Of a stretch of 64,000 nucleotides of DNA, positions 29,609 to 38,839 are shown in pieces. The notes under the pieces are model-generated. The model did not search any database. It saw only the letters and a program-made list of their open reading frames with translations, and was not told the origin of the DNA. The DNA is from Dipteris shenzhenensis (Eukaryota; Polypodiophyta; Polypodiopsida; Gleicheniales). The DNA is taken from assembly GCA_047967505.1 (NCBI GenBank), contig CM106538.1, one strand, 5' to 3'. Numbering within the stretch: the first letter of the stretch is position 1; each line of letters begins with the position of its first letter. The position numbers and the translations under genes are program-made.

Positions 29609-30499
29609 TCACGGAGTCTGAGAACCAAAATAATACTGGAAATCCTGTCCATCGACTCTGCCTCCTGCTATGAGAGTACAAATCTGGGCAAAGGTGAGGT
29701 GAGCGGCTGGTGGGGCGAGATCTCCATGAGTGAGTCTCCTCCGAAATGCTGCCATCATCCTGGATCGTCTGGAGATGAAGCGGCGAGTACGTCCCCTATG
29801 TAACAAGATCCTGCGGCGTCTACAAACCATCTCATATGTACATCCACATGGTGGAGGCATGTGTCCTGTGTGGGCTCTTCCGTCCTCGTGCTCCTCCTGG
29901 TCTCTGTCCTCTGGTATGGCGTGTGCCTGAGCTCTATGAGGCTGGGCTCTATCACGCTCCGGTCTGTGCTCTCTGAGGTAGTCTCGCCGAAGCATAGTGG
30001 CCTCCCTGACATAAAGGGCTAGGCAATGCTGATCCTCGTAGTCCATCACTCGTGAGAGAGGTCCAAAGCCATCCGTGAAGAGACAGTGGAATCTACCTCT
30101 GATCTCATAATATAGCGGGCATCTGCAAATGAAGTGCTCCTCTGACTCCACCTCTCCCATGGTGCAACAAGGGCAGATCCTGGTCTCTCGGCCTGGTCGC
30201 CGTCCATCCTCCATGCGTCGCATCCTACCAGCCTCTATCTCGAGCTGATGCGAAGAGACTCTAAGCTGGCCGAGGGCAATCCTCAGTGAGTGGGACATGT
30301 GGGTACCTGTATAGCCTGGTGGGATGACAAATCCATCCTCTGAGATCCGAAGGAAGTGGTCACGATATGTGGCCATCTTCACCGGAAGCTGCGTGGGATA
30401 AATCCAAGTGCGATACGTATGAAGCTGCAGCAAGTCTGCTCTCGTGACCTGGCTAAGCTCGTGGCGAGTCAACTCGAGATGAGGGGCATCTATGCTGTA
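29609..30499 (-). CDS. LINE B1 ORF2 C-terminal region
   Basis: In the same frame as the RT part upstream, separated only by the TGA at 30500. It has the CPCC...EEHFICRCP zinc-binding cluster, a polar linker (HRPERDRAQPHRAQAHAIPE) and an Arg-rich segment HRGRTRRFISRRSRMM before FYFGSQTP-like ends. Copies A0, A2, B2 and B3 carry the same region. It is presumably needed to bind the element RNA or target DNA. Confidence 0.85.
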   Translation of the reverse strand, partial: YSIDAPHLELTRHELSQVTRADLLQLHTYRTWIYPTQLPVKMATYRDHFLRISEDGFVIPPGYTGTHMSHSLRIALGQLRVSSHQLEIEAGRMRRMEDGRRPGRETRICPCCTMGEVESEEHFICRCPLYYEIRGRFHCLFTDGFGPLSRVMDYEDQHCLALYVREATMLRRDYLREHRPERDRAQPHRAQAHAIPEDRDQEEHEDGRAHTGHMPPPCGCTYEMVCRRRRILLHRGRTRRFISRRSRMMAAFRRRLTHGDLAPPAAHLTFAQICTLIAGGRVDGQDFQYYFGSQTP

Positions 30500-32479
30500 T
30501 CAGAACGGAGGCAGTCTATCCATGTCTAGTCCAAGGGATGTGAGCCATCTAGTGAGTCTGAAGTACCAGCAGTATCGGGTCCCTGATCGTGCCAACTCCA
30601 TAGAAGATGCAAGTGCTAACCATGGCAACCGAGCTCTGCCTGCTGCTGAGTCTCCAAACTCCCTGACCCTGTGCAGATACATGACCGACTGAAACGCTGC
30701 ATCCAATGCAAGGGGAGTAGCTCCAAACTCTGCTAGCATGATCTCGTGCGGAACTGTAGCCTTGGCCCTAATGAGCCGAGAGAACATGATGATCTGTAAC
30801 CTCTCTACTCGTCTCCAATCTGCAGCGCCGAGGTCTCCTGCCCAGAAAGGAGCTGCATACATCGCAGCTGGTCTCACCAATGTATCAAAAAGCAAGGATT
30901 TCGTATCGGGATGCTGAAAGTGGGACTGAAAACACTGACGCTCAAGATGAGCCAACGAAGCATACCCTTTACTAATCCTATCTCGTGCTGCATATGTCAT
31001 GGTGAAGACCGGTCCCCTGAAAACTGCCCCCAAATAAGTGTACTGTCTAACAAGCTCAATGGGCTGTCCGTCATAAGTGAAGTAAAACTCATCCGTGCTG
31101 TAAATACGATTAGAGGTGTTGAAAACCATAACCTTGGTCTTGCCAAGGTTTACGGTCAACCCCCTGTCCTGGCAAAACCTGTGGAGTGCCTCAATATGTG
31201 CCTGGAGGCCCTGAGCAGTAGAGGAAATGAGAACCACATCGTCCGCATACAGGAGGATAGGAATGGAGGATCCTGAGAGAGTAGAGCCCACACCACTTGT
31301 CATCTGTACAAACATCTCTAGCTCATCAATATATAATCCAAAGAGAGTGGGAGAGAGCGGGCAGCCCTGCTTCACCCCAATCGTGCTGCATACCTCCTCT
31401 GAGAGCCCCTCACGTGTCCGAGCCCGACCAGTGACCCTCTCATACAAAGCCATGATAGCCCACTGTATCTCTCCACTAAAGCCCATCTGGCGAATCCTCT
31501 GAAACAATCTGAATCGCGGAACTGTGTCAAATGCCTTCCTGAAGTCCATGAAGCAACAATAAAGCCGTTGCCTTCGTGACTTCGCCTCCTCCACCAGTGC
31601 CCTAAGTGTGAGGATGTGGTCAAGTGTCGAATGATCCCTACGAAATCCAGCCTGCCCTCTGGCTCTGAGTCCTGTCGTCTCGGCATGGTCATTTATACGG
31701 CTTTCCAAAACTGATGCAAAGATCTTGGCCATAACGTGGCCGATCATGATGGTCCTGTAATTCGACGGCTCCATAGGGTCCCCCGACTTGTGGATAGGTA
31801 CTATGGTATTGCCTAACCAGGACTGTGGTAGGCCTGTACAAACAGACTCATTGAAGAGACGGGAAAGAACAAAATCTAAGGCATCAATCCCATGGATTAC
31901 ATACTCCGCTTGCAATCCATCATGATCCTTAGCTCTCCCGTTCTTCAATCGGTGGACTGCTGCACGGACACTCTCTGGTGTGAAAAGAATAGATGAAGCT
32001 GGCCTAGGGGAATGGGATAAATCGATGGCTGGTTGATCTGGAACATCGTATAAAGCTGAAGTATATGCAGACCAGACACGTGGATCTGTAAGGGGGCTCT
32101 GAGACTTCGAGCGGAGGAATTTTCTCCAGAATTCCTTGGAGTCACAGCTGAAAAGCAAGCTTCTGAGCTCCTCCTCATTCTGGGCTAGAAATTGGCGTTT
32201 CTTGCGCCTAACCAACCACTTGTAGTCTCTCTTGGTTTCGGTAAGGAGGGGAGACTTCTCCTTGGTCTCAAGGTGAAGTTTCCTGCGGAGTTCCTTACAC
32301 TCCTCGTCATACCAACCGTTGCAAGGAACAAGACCAACCGGTGGGGGACTAGACGAATGGCACGTGGCAGGGAAGGACATGTGGGCGGCAGAAACGAGTG
32401 AAGAATGTAGAAGTTCCCACCTGTCCTGCGTGGATGGTAGAGCATCTAATAGATGGGGACGGAGTAGGCGGCTGAGGTT
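30500..32479 (-). CDS. LINE B1 ORF2 reverse transcriptase
   Basis: The open frame runs from just after the TAG at 32480 to the TGA at 30500. The RT motifs are complete: NGRAKDHDGLQAEYVI, GDPMEPSNYRTIMIGHVMAK, AGFRRDHSTLDHILTL, FMDFRKAFDTVPR (catalytic Asp), GVKQGCPLSPTLFGLYIDEL, LLYADDVVLISS (catalytic pair) and LTVNLGKTKVMVFN, then the thumb with YTYLGAVFRGPVF. The enzyme copies element RNA at a nicked target site. The motif pattern is jockey/Tx1-like rather than the usual plant L1 pattern seen in families C and D; the clade needs a phylogeny. The stop at the end replaces an Arg codon that B2 still has. Confidence 0.92.
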   Translation of the reverse strand, partial: NLSRLLRPHLLDALPSTQDRWELLHSSLVSAAHMSFPATCHSSSPPPVGLVPCNGWYDEECKELRRKLHLETKEKSPLLTETKRDYKWLVRRKKRQFLAQNEEELRSLLFSCDSKEFWRKFLRSKSQSPLTDPRVWSAYTSALYDVPDQPAIDLSHSPRPASSILFTPESVRAAVHRLKNGRAKDHDGLQAEYVIHGIDALDFVLSRLFNESVCTGLPQSWLGNTIVPIHKSGDPMEPSNYRTIMIGHVMAKIFASVLESRINDHAETTGLRARGQAGFRRDHSTLDHILTLRALVEEAKSRRQRLYCCFMDFRKAFDTVPRFRLFQRIRQMGFSGEIQWAIMALYERVTGRARTREGLSEEVCSTIGVKQGCPLSPTLFGLYIDELEMFVQMTSGVGSTLSGSSIPILLYADDVVLISSTAQGLQAHIEALHRFCQDRGLTVNLGKTKVMVFNTSNRIYSTDEFYFTYDGQPIELVRQYTYLGAVFRGPVFTMTYAARDRISKGYASLAHLERQCFQSHFQHPDTKSLLFDTLVRPAAMYAAPFWAGDLGAADWRRVERLQIIMFSRLIRAKATVPHEIMLAEFGATPLALDAAFQSVMYLHRVREFGDSAAGRARLPWLALASSMELARSGTRYCWYFRLTRWLTSLGLDMDRLPPF

Positions 32480-33420
32480 CTAGCTATATACATCATCGAA
32501 CTGGTGGTCGAAATGAACCTCATAATAGGATTGGCGGTCGTGATGACGAGGGGGGGGTGGGTCATGGGAGACATGAGTCAAAGTAAAGTGGATGAGTGCA
32601 TGGTCGGAAGAGGGCATGAAGGGGCTAACAGTAAGGCTATGGATGGAAGGGACTAGAGTCGGGGGACCTATGATGTAGTCGATCACGCTAGTGCCACGCC
32701 CAGAAGCAGAAGAGAATGTAGGCATGGAAGACTGTGGCCACCTAGACAAGCCGTTATAAATGACCATACTGTGCGAGGTGAGGAGCTCCAGTAACTGACG
32801 TCCCTGATCTGTGGGCTGTACTGTGCAGTCTGATGAAGTCCGACAGAGGCTATCATTGTGAGATGCCGGAAGTATGACCGGATCCTCCATGAAGTCATAA
32901 GTGAGGGCCTGTCTGTTTGAGGTCCTCGCGTTGAAGTCTCCTAAGAGGATGACTTCTCCGCGATGTGAAAAATCTGCAATGTCCGCTGAGAGATCCTCAA
33001 ATATGGACTGGCCTGGTCCAGTGGAAGAGTAAAACGACTGCGCCGGGGGGAAGTAGCAAACTGCAATAAAGAGATCTCGCTGAGAGGCTCTGCGGTGGAT
33101 GCGTACCCACAAGAATCGGGCATGTGAATCCGCTCTCTCCACTGTGATGATCCGATCGAGATGCTCTCTGTACAAAATGGCCACTCCTCCAGATCCTCTC
33201 ACTCCAAATGTTCGAGTGTGCTGTCTGAAGGTAGATCTCCATGTATATCCTGTCACTCGTGGCAAAGGTCTCTCTGGACTCTCGTGTGTCTCTATGAAAA
33301 AGATGATATCTCTCCCAAAGAAAGCCCCCCGTAGATTGCCTGGCTGTGCTATAAAAGAACCATTGCAGTTCCATACAGCGATGCGTAGACTATCTGACAG
33401 GTGGTGTGTCCCATGAGCCC
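32480..33420 (-). CDS. LINE B1 ORF2 apurinic-type endonuclease
   Basis: The frame is open from about 33420, a few bases after the ORF1 stop, though no ATG in frame is evident before residue 50; I infer reinitiation or a lost start. Motifs: IAVWNCNGSF (Asn), IIFFIETHESPE (Glu), GGVAILYREHL, DLFIAVCYFPPAQ, EVILLGDFNARTSN (Asp/Asn), SASGRGTSVIDYIIGP and SSDHALIHFTL (Asp/His). All catalytic positions of the APE-type nuclease are kept. A TAG at 32480-32482 ends the frame, with the RT continuing in phase. Confidence 0.88.
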
Positions 33421-33427
33421 TGTCCCG

Positions 33428-34792
33428 TCAGGCGGTCGGAGCAGGAGGTGGAGGTGGGGCCATATCTGCTGGTCTGTCATCCCTAGGCACTATGGGAGCA
33501 CGCCTCAAGGTGCCTGTGATGAGTCTGCCATCCCTGATCACTGCCCACTTGCCCTGAGCTCGGGCTGCGTCTCTCTGAGGCATGAGCGCCTTGCGCTCCT
33601 CAACCTGTATCTGAGTCAGATCCTCGTCCATGGAAATCTGTGGGTGGTCTCTGAGTGTCCCTCTCCTCCTGAGGGCAGCTAGACGTGCCTGGGCATCTCT
33701 GAATCTGATAATGAGGGGTTGCTCTCTAGTACGATCTCTCCCGACTCTATATGCTCCTACTATGCCATGATCCTGTACTCCCAATGTCTGAGAGACAAAG
33801 GTCACAGCCTGTGTCATCGTGGACTCTGTCTCCGAGGGCAAGATACCACGAATGCGAATGTGGAGGGCCTTTGTAGCCCTCTGCTGTGACTCGGCCAATG
33901 TAGCTGATACAGTCGATCTCTGAGGCTGTGATGGCTGACGGCGGACGACATCCACCCACTCTGTGGCTCTCTGGACCTCTGTCTGAAGGGAGGTCAAACG
34001 CTCCTCAACCGCTGCTACTGCTGTAGTGGGAGATGTGTCTATGTGCTGAACGCGAGTCTCGATCTGTTGCACTCGCTCTGTGTGTCCATGAATCTCTCCA
34101 GCAAGAGTCCTATGAGTCGCTTGTAAGACCTGAAGATCTGTTCTAATAGACAAGATCTCTCGGTCCTGCTGTGTCACTCGATCAGTAAGAGATGCAACCT
34201 GAGCTGTAAGTAGAGCAATGGTCTCGTCCTTCCTGTGAAGCATCTGAAGGGCATCTCGGAGGTGGGTCTGAAAGTGCTGAAGCTCTGGTAGGATGTGTTG
34301 GCAAGGACAAACAGTGCAAGGCATGGAAGGAGAAAGAGAGGGAGAAAGGGGGGAAAGGGGGAAAACCGGTAAGGTGCGTAGCGGGGATGAGGGAGAAGGC
34401 TGGAGAGGGGGAGAGAAAGCGGGTACCGAGGATGGAGAGGAGGGGAAGGCTAAAGTTGGAGAAGGGGTAGGAGAAGAAGGGACCTGAGAGGGGAGGGGTG
34501 AAAAAAACTGCGGGTACAAGGTGGCTATGGGTGGAAGATGAGATAATGGGGCTGAAACCGGTGTACCTGTGACTGGGAGTGTGGCAAGTGCGGGCACTGC
34601 GCTGGGCGGAAGATGAGATAGTGGAGCTGAAACCGGTGTACCTGCGACTGGGAGTGCGGCAAGTGCGGGTACTGCTCTGTCCTTTGAAGAGGATGCAAGT
34701 CCTCTTCTACTATAGTGCAGCATGTCGGTCGTGGAGGCCATTGATGTTGCTGCTGTTGCTCCTTCTGTAATATGCTCGACGATGTCGGCCAT
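33428..34792 (-). CDS. LINE B1 ORF1, coiled coil plus RRM-like, L1 ORF1p type
   Basis: 454 codons, intact, Met at 34792 (MADIVEHITEGATAATSMAS). Residues 35-85 contain a 24-residue tandem duplication (VPALAALPVAGTPVSAPLSH against VPALATLPVTGTPVSAPLSH). Residues 85-150 are Pro/Ser-rich, with CPCQ near 150. Residues about 155-270 form a long coiled coil (LLTAQVASLTDRVTQQDREI, ERLTSLQTEVQRATEWVDVV). Then an RRM-like domain (ALHIRIRGILPSE, QPLIIRFRDAQARLAALRRR) and a C-terminal basic domain (ISMDEDLTQIQVEERKALMP, GKWAVIRDGRLI). This is the layout of animal L1 ORF1p, a trimeric RNA chaperone, not the DUF4283/CCHC type of most plant LINEs. Confidence 0.8.
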   Translation of the reverse strand: MADIVEHITEGATAATSMASTTDMLHYSRRGLASSSKDRAVPALAALPVAGTPVSAPLSHLPPSAVPALATLPVTGTPVSAPLSHLPPIATLYPQFFSPLPSQVPSSPTPSPTLAFPSSPSSVPAFSPPLQPSPSSPLRTLPVFPLSPLSPSLSPSMPCTVCPCQHILPELQHFQTHLRDALQMLHRKDETIALLTAQVASLTDRVTQQDREILSIRTDLQVLQATHRTLAGEIHGHTERVQQIETRVQHIDTSPTTAVAAVEERLTSLQTEVQRATEWVDVVRRQPSQPQRSTVSATLAESQQRATKALHIRIRGILPSETESTMTQAVTFVSQTLGVQDHGIVGAYRVGRDRTREQPLIIRFRDAQARLAALRRRGTLRDHPQISMDEDLTQIQVEERKALMPQRDAARAQGKWAVIRDGRLITGTLRRAPIVPRDDRPADMAPPPPPAPTA

Positions 34793-34859
34793 GTTTAATT
34801 ACGGGAAACGGGAAACCGGCGGCATTGAGAAGCAGGAGATGGCGAGCGCTGCCAATGCG

Positions 34860-35628
34860 CGATGAGCGGGTGAGCGGGGTGGGGGGCCTGAGCGGCTGAG
34901 CTGCGAGGGGGAGGGTCTGAGCGGGGTGAGCCGCTGCGAGGGGGAGGAGCTGTGAGGGGGGGGGGAGGAGCTGTGAGGGGGGGGTGAGGAGCTGTGAGGG
35001 GGGGGAGCTGCGAGGGGGGGGAGGGGCTACGAAGGGGGGCTGCGAGGGTGCGAGGGGCTGCGAGGGGGGAGGGGTAAGCTGCGAGGGGGGGGTGAGGGGC
35101 TGCGAGGGGGGGAGGGGTGAGCTGCTAGGGGGGCTGCGGGGGGGGGAGGGGTGAGCTGCGAGGGGGAGAGGGGAGCTGCGAGGGGGAGAGGGGAGCTGCG
35201 AGGGGGGGGTGAGGGGCTGCGAGGGGGGGGAGGGGTGAGCTGCGAGGGGCTGCGAGGGGGAGAGGGGGGCTGCGAGGGGGAGAGGGGGCTGCGAGGGGGG
35301 GGAGGGGTGAGCTGCGAGGGGCTGCGAGGGGGAGAGGGGAGCTGCGAGGGGGGGGTGAGGGGCTGCGAGGGGGAGAGGGGAGCTGCGAGGGGGGGTGAGG
35401 GGCTGCGAGGGGGAGAGGGGAGCTGCGAGGGGGAGAGGGGAGCTGCGAGGGGGGGGAGGGGTGAGCTGCGAGGGGCTGCGAGGGGGAGAGGGGAGCTGCG
35501 AGGGGGGGGAGAGGGGAGCTGCGAGGGGGGGGTGAGGGGCTGCGAGGGGGAGAGGGGAGCTGCGAGGGGGGGGTGAGGGGCTGCTAGGGGGAGAGGGGAG
35601 CTGCGAGGGGAGAGCAGAGCGGCGATGG
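34860..35628 (-). repeat. GC-rich tandem repeats forming the 5' UTR of B1
   Basis: On the plus strand about 30 units of GGGGAGAGGGGAGCTGCGAG or GGGGGTGAGGGGCTGCGAGG, 20-45 bp each. They sit directly upstream of ORF1 and up to the 5' end of the element, in the position of an internal promoter. The long frames on either strand here are repeat artefacts. Confidence 0.75.
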
Positions 35629-35630
35629 GA

Positions 35631-35765
35631 GAGAGAGAGAAAGAAAGAAAGAAAGAAATTTTATTAAAGGTCCACGGAAGGCCATACATGGCCTATGGGA
35701 CACAAAATCATCCGAAAGGAAAATACATCATCAACGATGCGCCAACTAGGTGGCCTCATCGTAAT
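35631..35765 (-). mobile_element. LINE family A fragment A1 (last 110 bp plus tail)
   Basis: Contains only the end of the family-A 3' UTR and the (TTTC)n(TC)n tail, severely 5' truncated. It lies between the 5' end of B1 and the tail of A2, in the same direction as both. Confidence 0.85.
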
Positions 35766-36582
35766 CCGAGAGAGAGAGAGAGAGAGAGAAAGAAAGAAAG
35801 AAAGAAATTTTATTAAAGGTCCACGGAAGGCCATACATGGCCTATGGGACACAAAATCATCCGAAAGGAAAATACATCATCAACGATGCGCCAACTAGGT
35901 GGCCTCATCGTAATACCGCTAAGATGCCAAAAATGGCTACAAAAATCCTAGATACAAAATGAAATGAAATAGAGTACCAAAATTGCCTAGATACAAAATG
36001 TAAAATATGGAATATGAGGAACATCGTCTTCCCTAAGGGGTCTGTGATCCAAAGAAATGATGGAAGTCATGGCCATCGACCATGCCTCCTGCCATGAGTG
36101 TGAAGATCTGGGCAAGTGTCAAATGGGCTGCTGGCGGTGCCAAGTCTCCATGGAGCAATCTCCTCCGAAAATCTGCCATCATCCTCCGTCGTCTAGAAAT
36201 AAAGCGACGGGTACGGCCTCTGTGTAAGATCATCCTGCGGTGCTGCAGGATCATGTCATATGTACATCCTCGGGGTGGAACCATCGGTGCTCTCTGGCAA
36301 GATGGGCTATCTCTGTACTCATGGTCCTGCGCCTCGTCCTGCTCCTCATGAATAACCAGGTCTCTGGCAGGGATGCGACGGTGCTCTCTGAGGAATCTCT
36401 CTCTGTATCTGGTGATCTCCCTGATGAACAACGCTAAGCAATACTGATCCTCATACTCCATAATCCGAGAGAGAGGTCCAAATCCGTGCCCAAATAAACA
36501 GTGAAATCTGCCACGGATGTCATAATATAAAGGGCATCTGCAAACAAAGTGCTCCTCAGTCTCCACCTCCCCCATAGTGCAA

Positions 36583-36586
<4 letters not shown>
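35766..36586 (-). mobile_element. LINE family A copy A2, 5' truncated
   Basis: 3' UTR nearly identical to A0 and A1, and a (TTTC)4(TC)n tail (plus strand 35766-35806). The 5' end is cut inside the zinc-binding cluster of ORF2 (at GTTGCACTATGGG) and joins directly to a (GA)n tract of about 70 bp. Confidence 0.88.
36033..36586 (-). pseudogene. LINE A2 ORF2 C-terminal end
   Basis: 185 codons matching A0 with only a few differences (for example DMILQH against DMIRQH, ADFRRR against ADFWRR). The N-terminal side begins within the zinc cluster (CCTMGEVETEEHFVCRCP). The apparent extension upstream to 36710 is translated (TC)n repeat and not element sequence. Confidence 0.8.

Positions 36587-36658
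<72 letters not shown>
36587..36658. repeat. (GA)n microsatellite between A2 and B3
   Basis: About 70 bp of nearly pure GA repeats linking the truncated 5' end of A2 to the GAAA tail of B3. It reads as (TC)n in the direction of the elements. Confidence 0.95.
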
Positions 36659-36659
<1 letters not shown>

Positions 36660-37235
36660 AAGAAAGAAAGAAAGTGTATTATTGTCCGCTGAAGGCCAAA
36701 ATGGGCCCATGGGACATCAAGAACTCTGCATACAAGATAGCACAAAATCAACGTGCCACAAAGAAGAGGCATCGTCGAATATCATCTAAGTGCTACGCAA
36801 TACAATGCAAGTGAAAGTACATAATGTCAAATCTGAGCCTAAATACAAAGTAAACTAGATGCAAGAAAACTGCCCCTGGGTGCAAAATGGGGGGATGAGT
36901 ACAATATGCCAATGCAAAGATACAAGTCCAGGTGTCACGGAGTCTGAGAACCAAAATAATACTGGAAATCCTGTCCATCGACTCTGCCTCCTGCTATGAG
37001 AGTACAAATCTGAGCAAAGGTGAGGTGAGCGGCTGGTGGGGCGAGATCTCCATGAGTAAGTCTCCTCCGAAAAGCTGCCATCATCTTGGATCGTCTGGAG
37101 ATGAAGCGGCGAGTACGTCCCCTATGTAACAAGATCCTGCGGCGTCTACGAACCATCTCATATGTACATCCACAGGGTGGAGGCATGTGTCTTGTGTGAG
37201 CTCTGACCTCCTCATGCTCCTCCTGGTCTCTGTCC

Positions 37236-37238
<3 letters not shown>
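36659..37238 (-). mobile_element. LINE family B copy B3, 5' truncated
   Basis: The last 580 bp of family B with the same 3' UTR and TTTC tail. The coding part (to 36935) ends FQYYFGSQTP like B1 and B2; the 5' truncation lies at the codons for DRDQEEHEE, directly next to another (GA)n tract. Confidence 0.88.

Positions 37239-37271
<33 letters not shown>
37239..37271. repeat. (GA)n microsatellite next to rRNA fragment
   Basis: About 33 bp of GA repeats joining B3 to the rRNA-like segment. Confidence 0.95.
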
Positions 37272-37274
<3 letters not shown>

Positions 37275-37450
37275 CCAGTGGCGCGAAGCTACCATGTGTA
37301 GGATTATGACTGAACGCCTCTAAGTCAGAATCCGTGCTAGACGCGGCGCTCTTTACCTCCCCGGTTGTTACTCGAATGATAGTAGGGACGCCTGTGCATC
37401 CCCGAGAGCATGTGTCGAGAGCCTCCCTCGAGGTGGCCGAAGGAGCCGCC
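37272..37450 (+). rRNA. 25S/28S rRNA fragment, near the 3' end of the gene
   Basis: 37301-37333 is the near-universal large-subunit rRNA core with GGATTATGACTGAACGCC and CTAAGTCAGAATCC, preceded by GAAGCTACCATGTGT. Past the core (GTGCTAGACGCGGCGCTCTT and onward) the sequence no longer looks like the plant 25S I know, so either the copy has diverged or it derives from an unusual source. It is an isolated piece, not a working rRNA gene. Confidence 0.85.
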
Positions 37451-38465
37451 TCGGGAGGTGATGTAGGAGGGAGGGAGGAATGACAGTGGGGGATCAGCAT
37501 ACTAGTCTTAAAGATATCAGAATGAAAAGTCTCCTTGGTAGCTGGACGACGTCACTTTTCATCACATTTCCCAGCCTTCCTCAGGTGTACCACTGACTTT
37601 TACATTCCATTGGAGCCGACAACAAGGTGCCAGTAGTCGGAGTATAGTCGAAAAGTAATCAGACTACAAAAGACTATCACGAGATATAAAAAGGGCAGAG
37701 AGGAAGTCTTGCTAAAGGTAGTATGCTTCTTGTATATTATGTTTTAGCAGAGAACACATCAACTCAACAACACAAACTCTCAACAGGAAATGATACAAGG
37801 TTTTATATAGCCATCCGAGATTAGAAGGCAACAGTAAGTTTCAAAATGTAACAGTCCTAGTCAAAAACATTATGTGGTGGATTAGGCCACTAAGGAGTGC
37901 TATTAGGGACAGTTACAACTATTCCTATAGTTACAAAACGATCCCACTACCTTGTTTAAATAACTCCCTCTTACCAAAGGTGTATTTAACCTATCCCATG
38001 GTTAGTGTCCATGTGGGTGGAGGCTATGCCTTCAACACTTGGCACTTCCGATGGAGAGGCTTTTTCTCAAAAAGTCAGGGACACGAACCCTTCTTTACTA
38101 AAAATACTCCTTCAAGTGCACCTTGAAGGTATGTGAAGCATTGAGGTCAATCAATGTTCCCTAAGTGACAACTGGATCCACAGTCTCGGTTTCTTCTTTC
38201 TTTTCCTGAGTCTTTGATGGTGCTTCTGTTGCTTCTAGCTGTTCATTAGTTCTGCTAGGGCTAGCACACCTGGAGTGGCTGGGGGTAGTTTTGGCTTCTT
38301 TGCTAGCATCTTCCTTAGGCTATTCTGCTGTAATCTTATTAATCTGTGTCATGAATTCTGCAAGTTCATCGAAATTTGCAAAAGTCCTACTTTCCCTGTG
38401 TCAAAGATTGGGAGAGGGTTCTCCAATGCTATCTACTTTTTTTGGGCATCCTTTGAGAGTTCATC
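37451..38465. other. Unassigned stretch
   Basis: No clear gene. 38150-38460 reads on the minus strand as broken coding-like sequence (FDELAEFMTQINKITAE, then EQLEATEAPSKTQEKKEE), perhaps a decayed gag or host exon. An AAGTAATCAGACTACAAAAG region near 37650 shows nothing recognisable. Confidence 0.35.
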
Positions 38466-38835
38466 TCGCAAACAATGAGATCCTTGGGCTTTGGAATAAA
38501 AATGCAGCAGGTTATTTATTGGCTCTACAGGGATAGCAATGCTGCTTGTATTCTTTCTGAAGACATTTTTGAAAAATGGATTCTTCGTAGTTTGGTTCAT
38601 CAGGGCTGTCCCCTTAGTGCCTTACTGTATGCTATTGCTACTCATCCAATGCTACAATACATTGATCATCTAGTGGCTATAGATTCTCTCCATGGTTTGG
38701 AACTGGATGAAAATCACATCGTGGTTGCTCAGGCCTATGCTGATGATTCTTTCTTTACTCCAAGGAATACTCAACCTGATCTTTCTGCTTTGATGCAAGC
38801 CCTTTCAGTTTATGGTTTGGCAGTTGGCTTTCTTT
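38466..38835 (+). pseudogene. LINE family C fragment C2 (RT palm)
   Basis: The frames 38475-38894 match the RT of C1: QTMRSLGFGIKMQQVIYWLY, VHQGCPLSALLYAIATHPML, QAYADDSFFTPRNTQPDLSA, with C1 reading QAYADDSYFMPRNSQSDLSH. It ends at about 38835, where family-D sequence starts without a tail or duplication. D2 may have inserted into a C copy, or the junction is a later rearrangement. Confidence 0.8.
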
Positions 38836-38839
38836 TGGG

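Larger units (their letters stand above)
29325..35628 (-). mobile_element. LINE family B copy B1, full length, nearly intact
   Basis: About 6.3 kb: a 5' UTR of GC-rich tandem repeats (34860-35628), ORF1 (454 codons), ORF2 (about 1270 codons with two in-frame stops and no frameshift), a 3' UTR of about 280 bp and a TTTC-repeat tail. Both ends lie in GAGAG-type sequence. Two nonsense changes are the only obvious lesions, so the copy is young. Confidence 0.9.

Noticed and set aside
35027-35689. 220-codon Pro/Ser ORF and 141-codon Gly/Arg ORF
   Set aside because: Repeat translation within the 5' UTR of LINE B1.
36434-36772. ORFs with LSLSLS or ERERER runs
   Set aside because: Translated (GA)n/(TC)n microsatellite.
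37081-37500. 139-codon ORF on the minus strand
   Set aside because: It runs antisense to the rRNA fragment and through the (GA)n tract into LINE B3.
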